64,000 bases of DNA from the NCBI RefSeq assembly GCF_002008165.1, contig NZ_MRDM01000012.1, positions 1-64,000 on the forward strand. The letters are read 5' to 3'. The notes under the pieces were generated by a model. The model searched no databases and was not told the DNA's origin. It saw only the letters and a program-made list of their open reading frames with translations. A program made the translations under genes and the position numbers. Shown here piece by piece: positions 8,953 through 19,528 of this stretch (the first letter of the stretch is position 1; each line of letters opens with the position of its first letter). Origin of the DNA: Rhizobium laguerreae (GTDB taxonomy: Bacteria; Pseudomonadota; Alphaproteobacteria; Rhizobiales; Rhizobiaceae).

Positions 8953-9687
8953 TCATCGGTAGCCGGTCGCGTCGTCGTAGGTCGAGAAATCGACCAACGT
9001 TCCGAGCATCTGCAGGTAGGACACCAGGGCATCCATTTCGGTCAGCGCAGCAGGATCGCCGTCGAAATCGCCGGTCTTCGCCTTCGGATAGCGGGAAAGC
9101 AGGGCCGTCGTATCTGCGTTCGGATCGGCTTGGGCCTTCATGTCGGCCTCCGCGTTCGCCAGCATGTCGTCGTTATAGGGCACGCCCACGTCCTCGTTGG
9201 CCTTCAGGTCCATTCCCACGTCCTTGACCGTCACCCTCTGCTCTTTGAGGAAGGCGTAACTCGGCATGATCGACTCCGGCACGACCGCCCGTGGATCGGC
9301 GAGATGCTGGACATGCCATTCGTTGGAGTAACGTGCGCCGACACGGGCCAGATCCGGCCCGGTTCGCTTGGATCCCCATTGGAAAGGATGATCGTACATG
9401 GACTCGGCCGCGAGCGAATAATGGCCGTAGCGTTCGACCTCGTCGCGGAACGGCCTGATCATCTGGCTGTGGCAGAGGTAGCAGCCTTCGCGGATGTAGA
9501 TATTCCGGCCGGCCAATTCGAGCGGCGTATACGGCCGCATGCCTTCCACCTTTTCAATCGTGTTCTGCAGGTAGAACAGCGGTGCGATTTCGACGATGCC
9601 GCCGATGCTCACGACGAGCAGCGAACCGACGAGAAGAAGCGTCGCGTTCTTCTCGAGGATCTGATGTTTATCTAGTATCGATGCCAT
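8953..9687 (-). CDS. fixO: cbb3 oxidase monoheme subunit FixO
   Basis: A 244-residue protein with an N-terminal membrane anchor ([21 protein letters not shown]) and one heme c motif, [11 protein letters not shown], characteristic of FixO/CcoO. It is the second gene of fixNOQP and starts 8 bp after the end of fixN. Confidence 0.95.
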   Translation of the reverse strand: MASILDKHQILEKNATLLLVGSLLVVSIGGIVEIAPLFYLQNTIEKVEGMRPYTPLELAGRNIYIREGCYLCHSQMIRPFRDEVERYGHYSLAAESMYDHPFQWGSKRTGPDLARVGARYSNEWHVQHLADPRAVVPESIMPSYAFLKEQRVTVKDVGMDLKANEDVGVPYNDDMLANAEADMKAQADPNADTTALLSRYPKAKTGDFDGDPAALTEMDALVSYLQMLGTLVDFSTYDDATGYR

Positions 9688-9695
9688 GTCTCACC

Positions 9696-11318
9696 TCATT
9701 CGGCAGGCTGTAGTTGGGGCGCGAAAGTGGTTGGGATTGCAGCTTCATCGCGCAGGTGGCCGCGGATCGTCATGAACACGTTCCAGGCCATGACGAGACC
9801 GCCCGCCAGGTAAAGCGTTCCGCCGACCGCGCGCAGCACGTAGTAGGGAAACATTGCCGCGACCGTCTCCGCGAAGGAATAGACGAGGAAGCCCTGGGAA
9901 TTGTACTCGCGCCACATCAGCCCCTGCTGGATGCCGGCAACCCAAAGCACGGCGGCGTAGACGACGATCCCGAGGGTCGCGAGCCAGAAGTGCCAGTTGA
10001 CCATCCGCAGGCTGTAGAGACGCTCGCGTCCCCATAGCTTCGGCGTCAGGTAGTAGATCGCCCCGAAGGTGATCATTCCCACCCAGCCGAGAGCGCCGGA
10101 ATGCACGTGGCCGATCGTCCATTCGGTATAGTGGCTGAGCGAATTGACGGTTTTCACCGACATCATCGGGCCTTCGAAGGTCGACATCCCGTAAAAGGCG
10201 ATGGCGACAATCATCATCCGGATGATCGGATCGGTGCGGATCTTGTCCCAGGCTCCCGAAAGGGTCATGAGGCCGTTGATCATGCCGCCCCAGGAGGGCA
10301 TCCAGAGCATGATCGAGAAGACCATGCCGAGGGTCTGGGCCCAGTCGGGCAGCGCCGTGTAATGCAGATGGTGCGGGCCGGCCCAGATGTACATGAAGAT
10401 CAGCGCCCAGAAGTGGATAATCGAGAGCCGGTATGAATAGACGGGTCGGTTGGCCTGCTTCGGCACGAAGTAGTACATCATACCCAGGAAGCCGGCGGTG
10501 AGGAAGAAGCCGACGGCGTTGTGGCCATACCACCATTGGGTCAGCGCGTCCTGAACGCCCGAGAAGACAGAATAGCTCTTCGATCCCAGGAACGAGACGG
10601 GCACTGCAAGATTGTTGACCACGTGCAGCATCGCGATGGTGACGATGAAGGCGAGGTAGAACCAGTTTGCCACGTAGATGTGCGGCTCTTTGCGCTTCAG
10701 GATCGTTCCAAGATACACGGCGAGATAGGCGACCCAGACGATGGTCAGCCAGAGGTCGACGTACCACTCGGGCTCGGCATATTCACGGGCCTGGGTGATT
10801 CCGAGAACGTATCCGGTCGCAGCCATCACGATGAAAAGCTGGTAACCCCAGAATACGAACCAGGCCAGGCTGCCGCCGAAAAGACGCGCGCGACAGGTGC
10901 GTTGCACCACGTAGAACGACGTCATGATCAGCGCATTGCCGCCGAAGGCGAAAATGACCGCCGATGTGTGAACGGGCCGCAGCCTTCCGAAATTGAGATA
11001 AGGGGCGATGTTGAGGTCGGGAAAGGCCAGTTGCAGCGCGATGACCACGCCAACCAGGAAGCCGACTACGCCCCAGAATACCGTGGCGATCAGGCCATAC
11101 CGTATCACCTCGTCGAAATAGCCTGATATATCGACTTTCCGCCGTTGGCCTGCCGGCGAAAAATCAACTCTCCTGATCAGGACAGCAGCGCCCGCGGCAA
11201 GGCAGAAGCAAAGTATCCCCATATGGACCGCAAAGAGATGATCATGCGCGAATGCGGCTAGTAGCAGCGCTAGAAACGCCGCGACCGCGATCACCATCGT
11301 TTCCGTTGTGTAATTCAT
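9696..11318 (-). CDS. fixN: cbb3 oxidase catalytic subunit FixN
   Basis: A 540-residue protein with about 12 membrane helices and the histidines of heme-copper oxidases. The segment [18 protein letters not shown] lies near the heme-copper site, and [13 protein letters not shown] carries low-spin heme ligands. FixN is the oxygen-reducing, proton-pumping subunit with very high oxygen affinity, needed in nodule bacteroids. It is the first gene of fixNOQP, with an FNR/FixK-type box 80 bp upstream. Confidence 0.97.
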   Translation of the reverse strand: MNYTTETMVIAVAAFLALLLAAFAHDHLFAVHMGILCFCLAAGAAVLIRRVDFSPAGQRRKVDISGYFDEVIRYGLIATVFWGVVGFLVGVVIALQLAFPDLNIAPYLNFGRLRPVHTSAVIFAFGGNALIMTSFYVVQRTCRARLFGGSLAWFVFWGYQLFIVMAATGYVLGITQAREYAEPEWYVDLWLTIVWVAYLAVYLGTILKRKEPHIYVANWFYLAFIVTIAMLHVVNNLAVPVSFLGSKSYSVFSGVQDALTQWWYGHNAVGFFLTAGFLGMMYYFVPKQANRPVYSYRLSIIHFWALIFMYIWAGPHHLHYTALPDWAQTLGMVFSIMLWMPSWGGMINGLMTLSGAWDKIRTDPIIRMMIVAIAFYGMSTFEGPMMSVKTVNSLSHYTEWTIGHVHSGALGWVGMITFGAIYYLTPKLWGRERLYSLRMVNWHFWLATLGIVVYAAVLWVAGIQQGLMWREYNSQGFLVYSFAETVAAMFPYYVLRAVGGTLYLAGGLVMAWNVFMTIRGHLRDEAAIPTTFAPQLQPAE

Positions 11319-11397
11319 GATGTCGTCCCCAGTACGCCGACGACCGCGTCGCGGCCGTCTTTCTCGCCAGGACTGTCATGAAGCGGCAAATTGCGCC

Positions 11398-11411
11398 TTG
11401 ATCTGCGTCAA
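11398..11411. promoter_or_regulatory. FNR/FixK box before fixN
   Basis: TTGAT-CTGC-GTCAA matches TTGAT-N4-ATCAA with one mismatch. It lies 80 bp upstream of the fixN start and should drive fixNOQP at low oxygen. Confidence 0.75.
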
Positions 11412-11732
11412 CGAGAGGGCCGGTAAATGGGACAGCGCTACGCGTCTTAAGTCGTTGGCACATTCCGACTGTCATACCGTCACCCAGGGTGTTCTTGGTT
11501 CGATCTCGCGTTTTGCTGGTGGATCAGTTCTCTGGATTGCCGGAAGCATGTTGCTTTCAGCTTGTCGGTCATTCCAGACATTGCGCTGACCACGGCGATA
11601 ATCTTATTTCTTCCTGCACCGCAACTCAGCTAAATGCCGAACAACTCGAGCGTAATGACAAAGATCTCGAAAACTCGACTCTTCGAATTTGACAATGGTC
11701 GTCTTTATGTTTCACCTAGAATATCGGCGCTG

Positions 11733-12203
11733 TGAACCACCAGGCCGACCATCAGTCCAAGCGTGTCGACGACGATATGACGCTTGCGTCCCTTGATCTT
11801 CTTGCCCGCGTCAAATGCCGCCGCTTTCCGTGGTTTTTACGCTTTGACTGTCGATCACGCCCGCAGACGGCGAGGCTTCCCGGCCTTCCAATTCACGCGC
11901 CTCCATCACAAGATGATGGTTGATCCGACCCCATAACCCTGTCGCTCGCCATTCATAGAAATAGGACTGCACAGTTGTAAAAGGCGGAAAATCCTTGGGC
12001 ATCATCCGCCATTGGCACCCAGTCGTGGCGATGTAAAGCAACGCATTCACGACCTCGCGAAGATCGGTGCTACGCGGCCTGCCCAGCCGCCTCGGTTCGG
12101 GCAGGCAAGGCGAGATCAATCCCCATTCCCGGTCCGTCAGATCGCTTGCATACCGCATTGCGCGTCGGGCATATTGCCGACGGGTGAAATCAGTCCAGCC
12201 CAT
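11733..12203 (-). pseudogene. IS5-family transposase, truncated
   Basis: The frame starts MGWTDFTRRQYARR and includes the DLTDREWGLISPCLPEP and GCQWRMMPKDFPPFTTVQSY segments of IS5-type transposases. It reaches the catalytic [14 protein letters not shown] motif, then breaks; the next part ([19 protein letters not shown]) is in another frame near 11740-11800. The C-terminal catalytic half is missing. No clear terminal inverted repeats were found. It is a dead remnant. Confidence 0.8.
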
Positions 12204-12242
12204 TGTGGTCTCCGTTCGTCCTAAGCAAACAAACAGAATCAC

Positions 12243-12673
12243 AACTGGCTGATTTAACTCAACTCTTTTTCGGTCAGGCTCTTAGAGATCCTTACAATGT
12301 TCTTATGAGAACTTTTACTCAAATCACTGCCAGCTTTATTCTATTCTAAGCTTTATGGCCGCCCAATGCTGGCGGGAATGCAAATCGTCAGCGTCTGGGC
12401 GGCGCGCATGACGAAGGGCTGGTTGACCGACGGAGGCCGCTGTCGCGGCCGCCGTAAACAAGACCCTCGGAGCAGGCAAGATTACATGCACGCCGGCCAC
12501 CGCCTATGAACTGCTCATTAGCTGCAGTTTCTTTCATCCGCCGATTGCTTCGTAGCGTGCAGAATTGGGGCCTCAGGGTGACGAGCGCGCGACAGCGGGC
12601 GGAGGTGGATATTCGACTTTCCGCCTCAACCTTCGCGCAAGACCAGAAGAGAATTGTGGGTGTAGGAAACCCC
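12243..12673. other. intergenic, no gene seen
   Basis: No supported gene. The short GC-rich pieces near 12380-12480 look like decayed coding sequence but I could not assign them. Confidence 0.35.
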
Positions 12674-13061
12674 TTACTGGCAGGCGGTCAGGCCGCCCGG
12701 ATTTCGAATGGCGGCAAAACCGACGCCGTCGATCGTGTTGTCGTTACGGACAATGAAGCAGTAATTCATCGGCGGGAGGTGCGGCGACGATGCAGGAGTT
12801 GGCCCCAGCCGGAATGACATAGGTGTCCGCTCCGACGATCGCAAAGACGGAGGCCGTTCCATTCGGATGGGGCACCGGCTGCTTGGTGAACAGGATCGCA
12901 TCGTTCGGCGGTGCGACCGCAATGGCCTGCTAGTTCCGGGAATCGGACGAAAATACGAGTTGTGCCGCGTCGGGCAGCGCTGTTGCGAGGATAGAGACGG
13001 TGGCAATGGCAAGCCCGGCAGCGATTTTACCGCGACGTGCTGTTTGGTCAGCGGATTTCAA
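12674..13061 (-). pseudogene. decayed secreted-protein gene, third in a RhiA-like group
   Basis: Reading from a TTG at 13061, the protein begins with a credible signal peptide (KIAAGLAIATVSILATALPDAAQ). It hits an in-frame TAG about 45 codons in, and continues as QAIAVAPPNDAILFTKQPVPH to YVIPAGANSCIVAAPP. It then shifts frame to finish as MNYCFIVRNDNTIDGVG...LTACQ. One stop and one frameshift therefore break it. It lies downstream of two RhiA-like genes, in the position that a secreted RhiC-type partner would take, but I see no clear sequence match to RhiC. Confidence 0.55.
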
Positions 13062-13145
13062 TGTAATACGTAACGTTGCTATATTCCTTTTGTTCAAGGG
13101 TTTATTGGCTTGCTCAAGCGTCAGTGATGATCCGGATCTCTGGGT

Positions 13146-13866
13146 CTATGGTCCTCCTGTCGCCGAAAAGGTTCCGTCAGCTTTGTAAGTCACGGTGTAG
13201 GCCGCGTAGCCCATGGTGAAATCGCAGCATGCCGAGTTGCTCTCGTCATAAGCGACGGTGCTTCCGACCGGCTGGTAGCCCATCTTCACGAAAAAGATCT
13301 GCTTCGGTATGCAGTTCATGACGGCGTTGGGGACAGGAGCGACAAAGCTCGAGAGTATAACCGCCTGATTGTTGTTCAGGGCGACGACGCCGCAATAGAG
13401 TTCGGGATGCGGCAACGGGGTATAGGAAGGCACGTTCATGCCAAACCCTCCGATCGCAATTCCGGCTTGATTGGCGGGCGCGGAAAGTCCGAGCGGATCG
13501 AGCGTCAAGGTCGTGCAGTTGTCCGGCGAACCGTCAACCGTGGTGAGCGTAACCGGTCGGAACGCGGATGTGCTACCGACCACGGATAGTGTGGCGGCAT
13601 TGAGCGAGAGAAGCGCGATCAGCTGCGAGGGCGACGCCGCCTGTTTGGTGCTGAATGCACCTGCATAGACCTGACTGTCCAAACCGAAATTGACTTGCGC
13701 TCCCGAACTTGCGTAATTGCCGATGCTTTGGCAGCCGAGACTGCCGCTGAAGACGAGACCAGGGCTCGGGCAGCAACGGAAATGCGGCCTGCTTCTGGAA
13801 CACATAGAAATATTGCGTCGTCTGCGAAAAGTTCCGAACGATGATCTGGTAGGACGAACTGGTCAT
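13146..13866 (-). pseudogene. second RhiA-like gene, frameshifted
   Basis: It starts MTSSSYQIIVRNFSQTTQYF and continues in that frame to FPLLPEP. There the reading frame must change by one base (near 13752, in a CCCGAGCCC stretch) to continue as GLVFSGSLGCQSIGNYASSG to the stop at 13146. The joined product is about 240 residues and parallels the upstream gene: an opening with an FYxFQ-type motif, then an SxGNY segment, then a GLSxP segment and a final DFTxGYxxYTVxxKxDGTF segment. The frameshift may be real or a sequencing slip. Function is unknown. Confidence 0.65.
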
Positions 13867-13983
13867 TGCGTGTGACAATCCCCTTAGAGATCCAGCCTGT
13901 CCGCGCCCGGGCGGCGGCGGCAACCGCGAGGATGGTGCGCAGGTGAAGAGGGGACGGTTCTTCACCTGCATGGGTGCCAAGGC

Positions 13984-14655
13984 TTACTGGAGCTGCGTGG
14001 TCCAGGTGCCGTCAGATTTCAGGCTGACGTTGCAGACGGAATAGCCGCCAGTGAAATCGGAAAGCGCCGCGTTCACGCTCGATTGCGTGAAGTTCATCAC
14101 GACACCTGGCGTGTAGGCGCCGGTCTGGACATAATATTTAAGGATCGGCTGGCAATCGGTATTGCTGGCGGGGTTTGCCTGCACGAAGTTGGAGAGCACG
14201 ATGCCGCCATTGACGGCAACCGCCGAGCCGACATTGAAATAGGGCGGCGCGTTGAAGACCGGCGTGGTGATGCGGAAGGCGCCAGGCTGCACACCCTCCC
14301 CGTAGATCGGCGAGGATAGTCCGAGCGGATTAACCGTCGCGGTCGTCCAATCGTTCGGTTTGCCGCTGCTACCGGAACTCGTAGCAAGATCGATGGCGCG
14401 GCTGGCTGACGAGTAGCCGGAAGAGGCGCCGATTTGCGGCTGTGTGTTCGCCGGCTGGATGCCGGCATAATATTGCAGGTTAACCTGGAAGGTCAGGATC
14501 GCGCCCGTGTTGTCATAGTTGCCGAGCGATTGCGAGAAAAGGCTATTCGAATAGACTCTCCCCCCGCCGGTATAAATGGCCGGCTGCTGGAAGAAGTAGA
14601 AGGTTTGCGTCTGGGGTTCGCAATTTTTCACGTTGATGGTCAGCATTGTAGACAT
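13984..14655 (-). CDS. RhiA-like protein under a nifH-type promoter
   Basis: A 223-residue protein from the ATG preceded by AGAAGGGTTGCCG. It lacks a signal peptide and membrane helices, and is rich in N, G, S, T and aromatics, suggesting an all-beta fold. The opening INVKNCEPQTQTFYFFQQP resembles the LLLKNQSAQPWTFYVYQKM segment of RhiA in this window, and the PLGLSSPI and DGTW segments have counterparts in RhiA and in the next gene. It heads a three-gene minus-strand group. A copy of the nifH promoter, complete with UAS, points at it from about 245 bp upstream, so NifA control in nodules is expected. Biochemical role is unknown. Confidence 0.7.
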   Translation of the reverse strand: MSTMLTINVKNCEPQTQTFYFFQQPAIYTGGGRVYSNSLFSQSLGNYDNTGAILTFQVNLQYYAGIQPANTQPQIGASSGYSSASRAIDLATSSGSSGKPNDWTTATVNPLGLSSPIYGEGVQPGAFRITTPVFNAPPYFNVGSAVAVNGGIVLSNFVQANPASNTDCQPILKYYVQTGAYTPGVVMNFTQSSVNAALSDFTGGYSVCNVSLKSDGTWTTQLQ

Positions 14656-14900
14656 GTCGGCAACCCTTCTGCCTGAGGGATTTTGCACTTACGTGCAACA
14701 GTCGATTTGTGAGATACTCACGGCTGGTCGGCGTGGCATGTTTCGTTCCTGTTGTTTGATCTGCGACACGTTTCAGGTGCTGTGGGGTGTTAAATGCCGC
14801 ACCCGATCCTCCTTCTCATTTATTTTCCTCCACGTGTTCGAACCGATGCGGTTATCCCGCAACGCGGATGCGAAAGCCGTTCCGCTGCCTCGCAATAGCT

Positions 14901-14917
14901 CACAAGATTCGTGCCAA
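14901..14917 (-). promoter_or_regulatory. sigma-54 -24/-12 element, copy A
   Basis: The minus strand reads TTGGCACGAATCTTGTG, with GG and the -12 position separated by ten bases. It is identical to the element before nifH. The -12 dinucleotide is GT, not the usual GC. Confidence 0.75.
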
Positions 14918-15000
14918 GCAGGCCGATAGAGATGACGAACAATATTTACTGCGATTCCAGTTATGTGGGCGCAAAATGCGCGATTGAGAACAGGAACGCT

Positions 15001-15016
15001 TGTCACGTAAACGACA
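15001..15016. promoter_or_regulatory. NifA binding site (UAS), copy A
   Basis: TGT-N10-ACA (TGTCACGTAAACGACA) fits the NifA upstream activator sequence exactly, about 85 bp upstream of the -24/-12 element. Confidence 0.85.
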
Positions 15017-15034
15017 AAGGTGATGACAATGTCG

Positions 15035-15577
15035 CAAATTGTTGTATGCGTCTGAAGGACCACAAGCTGGCGCTGGCTCAGCAGTAAGGCGCGTCAGATC
15101 AAGTGGCTTCGGCTTTGGTTATGCGGTAGCTCGCCCAACCGATCAGAACGGCGTTGATGTAACGATTGAGGCGGAGAAAAGCCAAGACCTCGACGCGCTG
15201 CAGCAGCTTTTATGGACGGCTTTCGATTGATATTTCCAGCAAGGGTTACTCGACGCTTCTGGCAATCATCCTGTTCACGCCCGCAACATCAGCTAAACCG
15301 CTTGTCCAAGCCTCACTAGGCGCCCGCAGCGTTATTTTCTCGATCGCTGTGCTTCTGATCGCGCATACGGTGTCGCTAGTCAGATTATCAACGGCAAACC
15401 GAAGCGCGATACACGCCCACCGCACCAGAGCTTCAGTCCCCGTGCTATCTCCCGGGGGATTATTCGGCGTTGAAATCTTCCAACTCGTGGCGCAGCTATC
15501 ATGGACTTGTCCGACCTGAAGGCTATCGAACCGCCCCTCCACTCGCGGTGGTGATCGGGGCGGATTGCGACACGACA
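15035..15577. other. intergenic before the fixA promoter, no gene seen
   Basis: No convincing gene. Several short ORFs on both strands match nothing I know. Near 15574-15590 it holds a 17-base stretch that also occurs at the start of the RhiA-like gene (14651-14667). Confidence 0.35.
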
Positions 15578-15593
15578 TGTCGGCAACCCTACA
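15578..15593. promoter_or_regulatory. NifA UAS before fixA
   Basis: TGT-CGGCAACCCT-ACA matches TGT-N10-ACA. It lies about 65 bp upstream of the fixA -24/-12 promoter, a typical position for NifA activation by DNA looping. Confidence 0.8.
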
Positions 15594-15656
15594 AAACCCC
15601 TTCGCATAGCGACAACGAAACATGTGCAATCTCGAAGGCTTACCGGCGCAACCTGA

Positions 15657-15673
15657 TTGGCACGAGCAGTGCT
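15657..15673 (+). promoter_or_regulatory. sigma-54 promoter of fixABCX
   Basis: TTGGCACGAGCAGTGCT has GG and GC spaced by ten bases, the standard -24/-12 form. It lies about 53 bp before the fixA start. Confidence 0.85.
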
Positions 15674-15725
15674 CAGAGTTAGCCGGGTCCCTAAAGCCCG
15701 AATCCGATTGGGAGCTTAAACGACG

Positions 15726-16577
15726 ATGCACATCGTGGTCTGTATCAAACAAGTGCCGGACTCAGCGCAGATACGCGTCCACCCGGTGACAAATACGATC
15801 ATGCGCCAAGGCGTACCGACCATCATTAACCCATACGACCTGTTTGCTCTCGAAGAGGCACTTCAGGTTCGTGACCGCTATGGGGGCGAGGTGACCGTTC
15901 TAACGATGGGACCGCCCATGGCTGAGCAAGCGCTACGCAAAGCCCTTACCCACGGCGCAGATCGCGCAGTGCTTCTGACCGACCGCCACTTTGCCGGATC
16001 TGACACGCTGGCGACCTCGTATGCTCTTTCTCAAGCAGTAGCGAAGATTGGCGAGAGCTATGGGGGGCCTGATATCGTCTTTACGGGAAAGCAGACAATT
16101 GACGGCGACACGGCCCAGGTCGGACCCGGAATTGCAAAGAGGCTGAACCTCCAGCAACTGACTTACGTAACGAAGATTGTCTCCATTGATCCCACTTCGC
16201 GCGAGCTCATGGTTGAACGGCACGCGGAGAGCGGCACGCAGATGCTGAAGAGCACGTTGCCATGTCTCATCACCGTGCTGGAAGGTGTCAATGCTATCCG
16301 CCGGGGCTCTCTCGATGATGCTTTCCGTGCAGCGCGAAGCCAGGGTCTTAAATGGGGGGCCGCTGACGCCGGCATTGGGGAGTTGACCAAATGCGGCCTA
16401 CGAGGATCGCCGACGGTCGTGAAGCGAGTATTCGCTCCTGGTCCGCGCGCCGAAAAAGCTATGCAAGTGGACATTAACGACAAAACGTTGGCCGAGGTCG
16501 CCGCGGACACGGTCGTTGCAATTTTTGCCCGCCAGCCCGTTTTGGAACGCAAGCTCACGTCCCATGGCAATCGGTGA
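15726..16577 (+). CDS. fixA: electron-transfer flavoprotein beta-type subunit FixA
   Basis: A 283-residue protein beginning MHIVVCIKQVPDSAQI, the typical start of the ETF beta family. It pairs with FixB to form a heterodimeric flavoprotein that, with FixC and FixX, delivers low-potential electrons toward nitrogenase. It is first of fixABCX, behind a NifA/sigma-54 promoter. Confidence 0.97.
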   Translation: MHIVVCIKQVPDSAQIRVHPVTNTIMRQGVPTIINPYDLFALEEALQVRDRYGGEVTVLTMGPPMAEQALRKALTHGADRAVLLTDRHFAGSDTLATSYALSQAVAKIGESYGGPDIVFTGKQTIDGDTAQVGPGIAKRLNLQQLTYVTKIVSIDPTSRELMVERHAESGTQMLKSTLPCLITVLEGVNAIRRGSLDDAFRAARSQGLKWGAADAGIGELTKCGLRGSPTVVKRVFAPGPRAEKAMQVDINDKTLAEVAADTVVAIFARQPVLERKLTSHGNR

Positions 16578-16594
16578 GCAGCGAGGAGTAGATT

Positions 16595-17731
16595 TTGGTC
16601 GCTAGAAAAAATGAAACGCCGTCAAACGCGGTCGGCCGCGCCAGCTCAGGGAAAAAGCTGCTTAAGTGTTTCGAAGATCACCGGCACGTCTGGGTCTTCA
16701 TGGAACTTGAGGGCGGCAATGTTCATCCCGTATCGATTGAACTCCTCGGCGAAGGCCGCAGACTAGCTGACAAACTGGGTGTCCAACTGGCCGGGGTAAT
16801 CCTCGGTTCGTCTGAAGGCGTGGGCACCAAGCCGGCGATCGAAGAGGCCTTCGCTTACGGAGCTGATGTCGCCTATCTGGTAGAGTCGCCCCTCCTCGCC
16901 AACTATCGAAACGAACCCTTCACCAAGGCTTTGACGGATCTGGTCACTACTCACAAACCAGAAATTCTCCTTCTCGGCGCGACTACGCTCGGCCGCGACC
17001 TCGCCGGTGCTGTTGCAACGACCTTACAAACAGGGCTCACGGCTGATTGCACCGAGCTGGATGTTGATGGAGATGGTTCACTCGCAGCGACGCGGCCAAC
17101 TTTCGGCGGGTCCTTGTTGTGCACGATCTACACGCTGAACAGCCGGCCGCAAATGGCAACGGTGCGGTCCAGGGTCATGGCGACGCCACAACGCTCGGAT
17201 AAGCCAATTGGACGCGTTATCCAACATCAACTCCTGATGGTTGAGGAGGAGATCGTCACCAAAGTGCTCGCGTTCCTTTGTAACAGCGGGTCTGAGCAAT
17301 CCGATCTGGCCAACTCCGACATCGTGGTTGGGGGCGGACTCGGCCTCGGCGCTGCAGGAAACCTTCAATACTTGAGAAACCTGGCAACGACGATCGGCGG
17401 GGGAGTCGGGTGCTCGCGCCCACTGGTCCAAAAAGGCTGGATGCCTGCTGATCGACAAATTGGTCAGTCCGGCCATACCATTAGACCCAAGCTCTACATC
17501 GCGGCGGGAATATCTGGCGCGGTCCAACATCGCGTTGGCGTCGAAGGAGCCGATCTGATTGTGGCTATCAACCTTGACGAGAACGCTCCGATCTTTGACT
17601 TCGCCCACATCGGCGTTGTCGCATGCGCGCTGGAGTTCTTGCCGGCGTTGACAGAAGCTTTCGCCAAGCGAATGCCACCGCACAACTCTATCAAGGTTAT
17701 GGACCGAGGAAGGCTAGATGACCAAGGGTAA
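16595..17731 (+). CDS. fixB: electron-transfer flavoprotein alpha-type subunit FixB
   Basis: A 378-residue protein. The C-terminal domain shows the ETF-alpha FAD-binding signature (GGGLGLG near residue 250, then [20 protein letters not shown]). The start is a TTG (TTGGTCGCTAGA) placed six bases after AGGAG. The end overlaps the fixC start by 14 bp. Confidence 0.96.
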   Translation: MVARKNETPSNAVGRASSGKKLLKCFEDHRHVWVFMELEGGNVHPVSIELLGEGRRLADKLGVQLAGVILGSSEGVGTKPAIEEAFAYGADVAYLVESPLLANYRNEPFTKALTDLVTTHKPEILLLGATTLGRDLAGAVATTLQTGLTADCTELDVDGDGSLAATRPTFGGSLLCTIYTLNSRPQMATVRSRVMATPQRSDKPIGRVIQHQLLMVEEEIVTKVLAFLCNSGSEQSDLANSDIVVGGGLGLGAAGNLQYLRNLATTIGGGVGCSRPLVQKGWMPADRQIGQSGHTIRPKLYIAAGISGAVQHRVGVEGADLIVAINLDENAPIFDFAHIGVVACALEFLPALTEAFAKRMPPHNSIKVMDRGRLDDQG

Positions 17732-19025
17732 GTTCGACGCGATAGTCATTGGCGCCGGTATGTCCGGCAACGCCGCAGCGTATTCGATGGCTAGTCGCGG
17801 TCTAAAAGTGCTGCAGCTGGAGCGCGGAGAACATTCAGGCTCTAAAAATGTTCAAGGGGCTATATTGTACGCCAACATGTTGGAGGCGATTATCCCAAAC
17901 TTCCGCGATGACGCTCCTCTTGAACGGCATCTGGTAGAGCAACGATTCTGGCTAATGGATGACTCGTCGCACACGGGCGTGCACTATCGCTCTGATGACT
18001 TTAACGAACTGAAGCCAAACCGGTATACGATCATCCGCGCCCAGTTTGACAAGTGGTTCTCATCCAAGGTGCGCGATGCCGGCGGCACAATCCTTTGTGA
18101 AACGACAGCGACTAGGCTCGCTCGGAACCTGAGAGGTAAAGTAGTAGGCGTTCACACGGACCGGGAGGGCGGTGTGATCCTCGCGGACGTGGTCGTCCTC
18201 GCTGAGGGCGTAAACGGACTGCTTGGAACTCGAGCCGGCTTACGCGATATACCGAGGCCAGAAAATGTGGCCCTCGCTGTCAAGGAAATGCATTTCATGC
18301 CGGAAGAGGTCATCGCAGAGCGCTTCGGCCTCAACGGTAGCGAAGGCTGTGTGATCGAAGCCGGCGGCACGATCTCACGCGGAATGGCCGGACTGGGCTT
18401 CCTTTATACCAACAAGGAGTCGATCTCGGTGGGGATCGGCTGCCTCGTCTCCGGTTTAGCGGGAGGCATGGAAAATCCGTACCGCCTTCTTGACGCCTTC
18501 AAGCGACATCCCTCGATCCGACCATTACTGGCCGGATCAGAGATAAAAGAATACGCCGCGCATCTTATTCCCGAAGGGGGCTTCAAGGCAATCCCGCAAC
18601 TCTTTGGCGACGGGTGGGTGGTCGTGGGCGATGCGGCGCAACTAAACAATGCCGTGCATAGGGAGGGATCAAACCTCGCGATGACATCAGGCCTCATGGC
18701 CGGCGAAGCGATCTGTCAGATAAAGAGCCGTGGCGGCTTGATGACGAAGCGCAATCTCTCTCTATATAAGGGCATGCTGGATAAGTCGTTCGTCATGAAA
18801 GATCTGATAAAACACAAAGATCTTCCAAGCCTCCTCCACACTGACAGTCACAACTTTTTCATGACGTATCCAACGCTTATATCTCAGGCAGCGCAAAATT
18901 TTGTGCGCGTCGACGGTGAACCTAAAATCAACAGGGAGAAGGCCACAGCCGCCTCCTTTATCAAGGCACGATCCCGTTGGGGGTTGATTAGCGACGCGGT
19001 CCGCTCCGCCGTATCTTGGCGTTAA
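17718..19025 (+). CDS. fixC: flavoprotein (ETF-quinone oxidoreductase-type) FixC
   Basis: A 435-residue FAD protein with the dinucleotide-binding fold at the N-terminus ([14 protein letters not shown]) and a second FAD motif [18 protein letters not shown]. It works with the FixAB flavoprotein and the ferredoxin-like FixX in electron bifurcation to nitrogenase. Translationally linked to fixB. Confidence 0.97.
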   Translation: MTKGKFDAIVIGAGMSGNAAAYSMASRGLKVLQLERGEHSGSKNVQGAILYANMLEAIIPNFRDDAPLERHLVEQRFWLMDDSSHTGVHYRSDDFNELKPNRYTIIRAQFDKWFSSKVRDAGGTILCETTATRLARNLRGKVVGVHTDREGGVILADVVVLAEGVNGLLGTRAGLRDIPRPENVALAVKEMHFMPEEVIAERFGLNGSEGCVIEAGGTISRGMAGLGFLYTNKESISVGIGCLVSGLAGGMENPYRLLDAFKRHPSIRPLLAGSEIKEYAAHLIPEGGFKAIPQLFGDGWVVVGDAAQLNNAVHREGSNLAMTSGLMAGEAICQIKSRGGLMTKRNLSLYKGMLDKSFVMKDLIKHKDLPSLLHTDSHNFFMTYPTLISQAAQNFVRVDGEPKINREKATAASFIKARSRWGLISDAVRSAVSWR

Positions 19026-19036
19026 AGGAAAATTCG

Positions 19037-19333
19037 ATGAAGGCGACCATCATTGAGCGCATTGAGGACAAGCTGTACCAAAACCGATATCTCGTCGACA
19101 CTGGACGTCCGCATATAACAGTGCGACCGCACCGGTCGCCAAGCCCGAACCTGCTCGCCTTGACGCAAATCTGTCCGGCCAAATGCTACGAGCTGAACGA
19201 AATTGGTCAGGTGGCGATTGTTCCCGATGGCTGCTTGGAATGCGGCACATGCAGAGTGTTGTGCGAAGCTAGTGGCGACATAAAGTGGAATTATCCCCGG
19301 GGCGGGTTCGGGGTCCTCTTCAAATTCGGATGA
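19037..19333 (+). CDS. fixX: ferredoxin-like protein FixX
   Basis: A 98-residue protein with CPAKCYE and [11 protein letters not shown] cysteine motifs, as in FixX. The start chosen is the ATG ([11 protein letters not shown]) with GGAAAATTCG upstream, 11 bp after the fixC stop. It is the electron acceptor partner of FixABC. Confidence 0.95.
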   Translation: MKATIIERIEDKLYQNRYLVDTGRPHITVRPHRSPSPNLLALTQICPAKCYELNEIGQVAIVPDGCLECGTCRVLCEASGDIKWNYPRGGFGVLFKFG

Positions 19334-19528
19334 GGAGTCCCTACCTCCGGCGGGATAGCAGCGACCGATCCAGCTGCATTAGCGGCGGCGATTGAATGTG
19401 CATCCACTCAACCTTTCGAAAGGCTAATTTTTGCGCCGTCGATAACACCTATTTTTAACTTAGGAATATGCGTTAGCATATTTCGTGCAGCAGGGTAAAA
19501 AGCAGTGCACCCTCCCCTGTTTGTAGGC

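Larger units (their letters stand above)
14827..15034 (-). repeat. nifH promoter copy A (inverted relative to nifH)
   Basis: The reverse complement of this stretch matches the nifH leader region 52212-52431 nearly base for base: UAS, the sequence between, the -24/-12 element, and the leader up to the ribosome-binding region. A nine-codon mini-ORF starting ATGAGAAGG follows on the minus strand. A third copy lies at 61031-61255. Repeated nif promoter sequences are known from fast-growing Rhizobium sym plasmids. Confidence 0.9.

Noticed and set aside
3270..11126. Many plus-strand ORFs opposite the fix genes
   Set aside because: They are antisense shadows of high-GC coding sequence with arginine-rich, low-complexity products.
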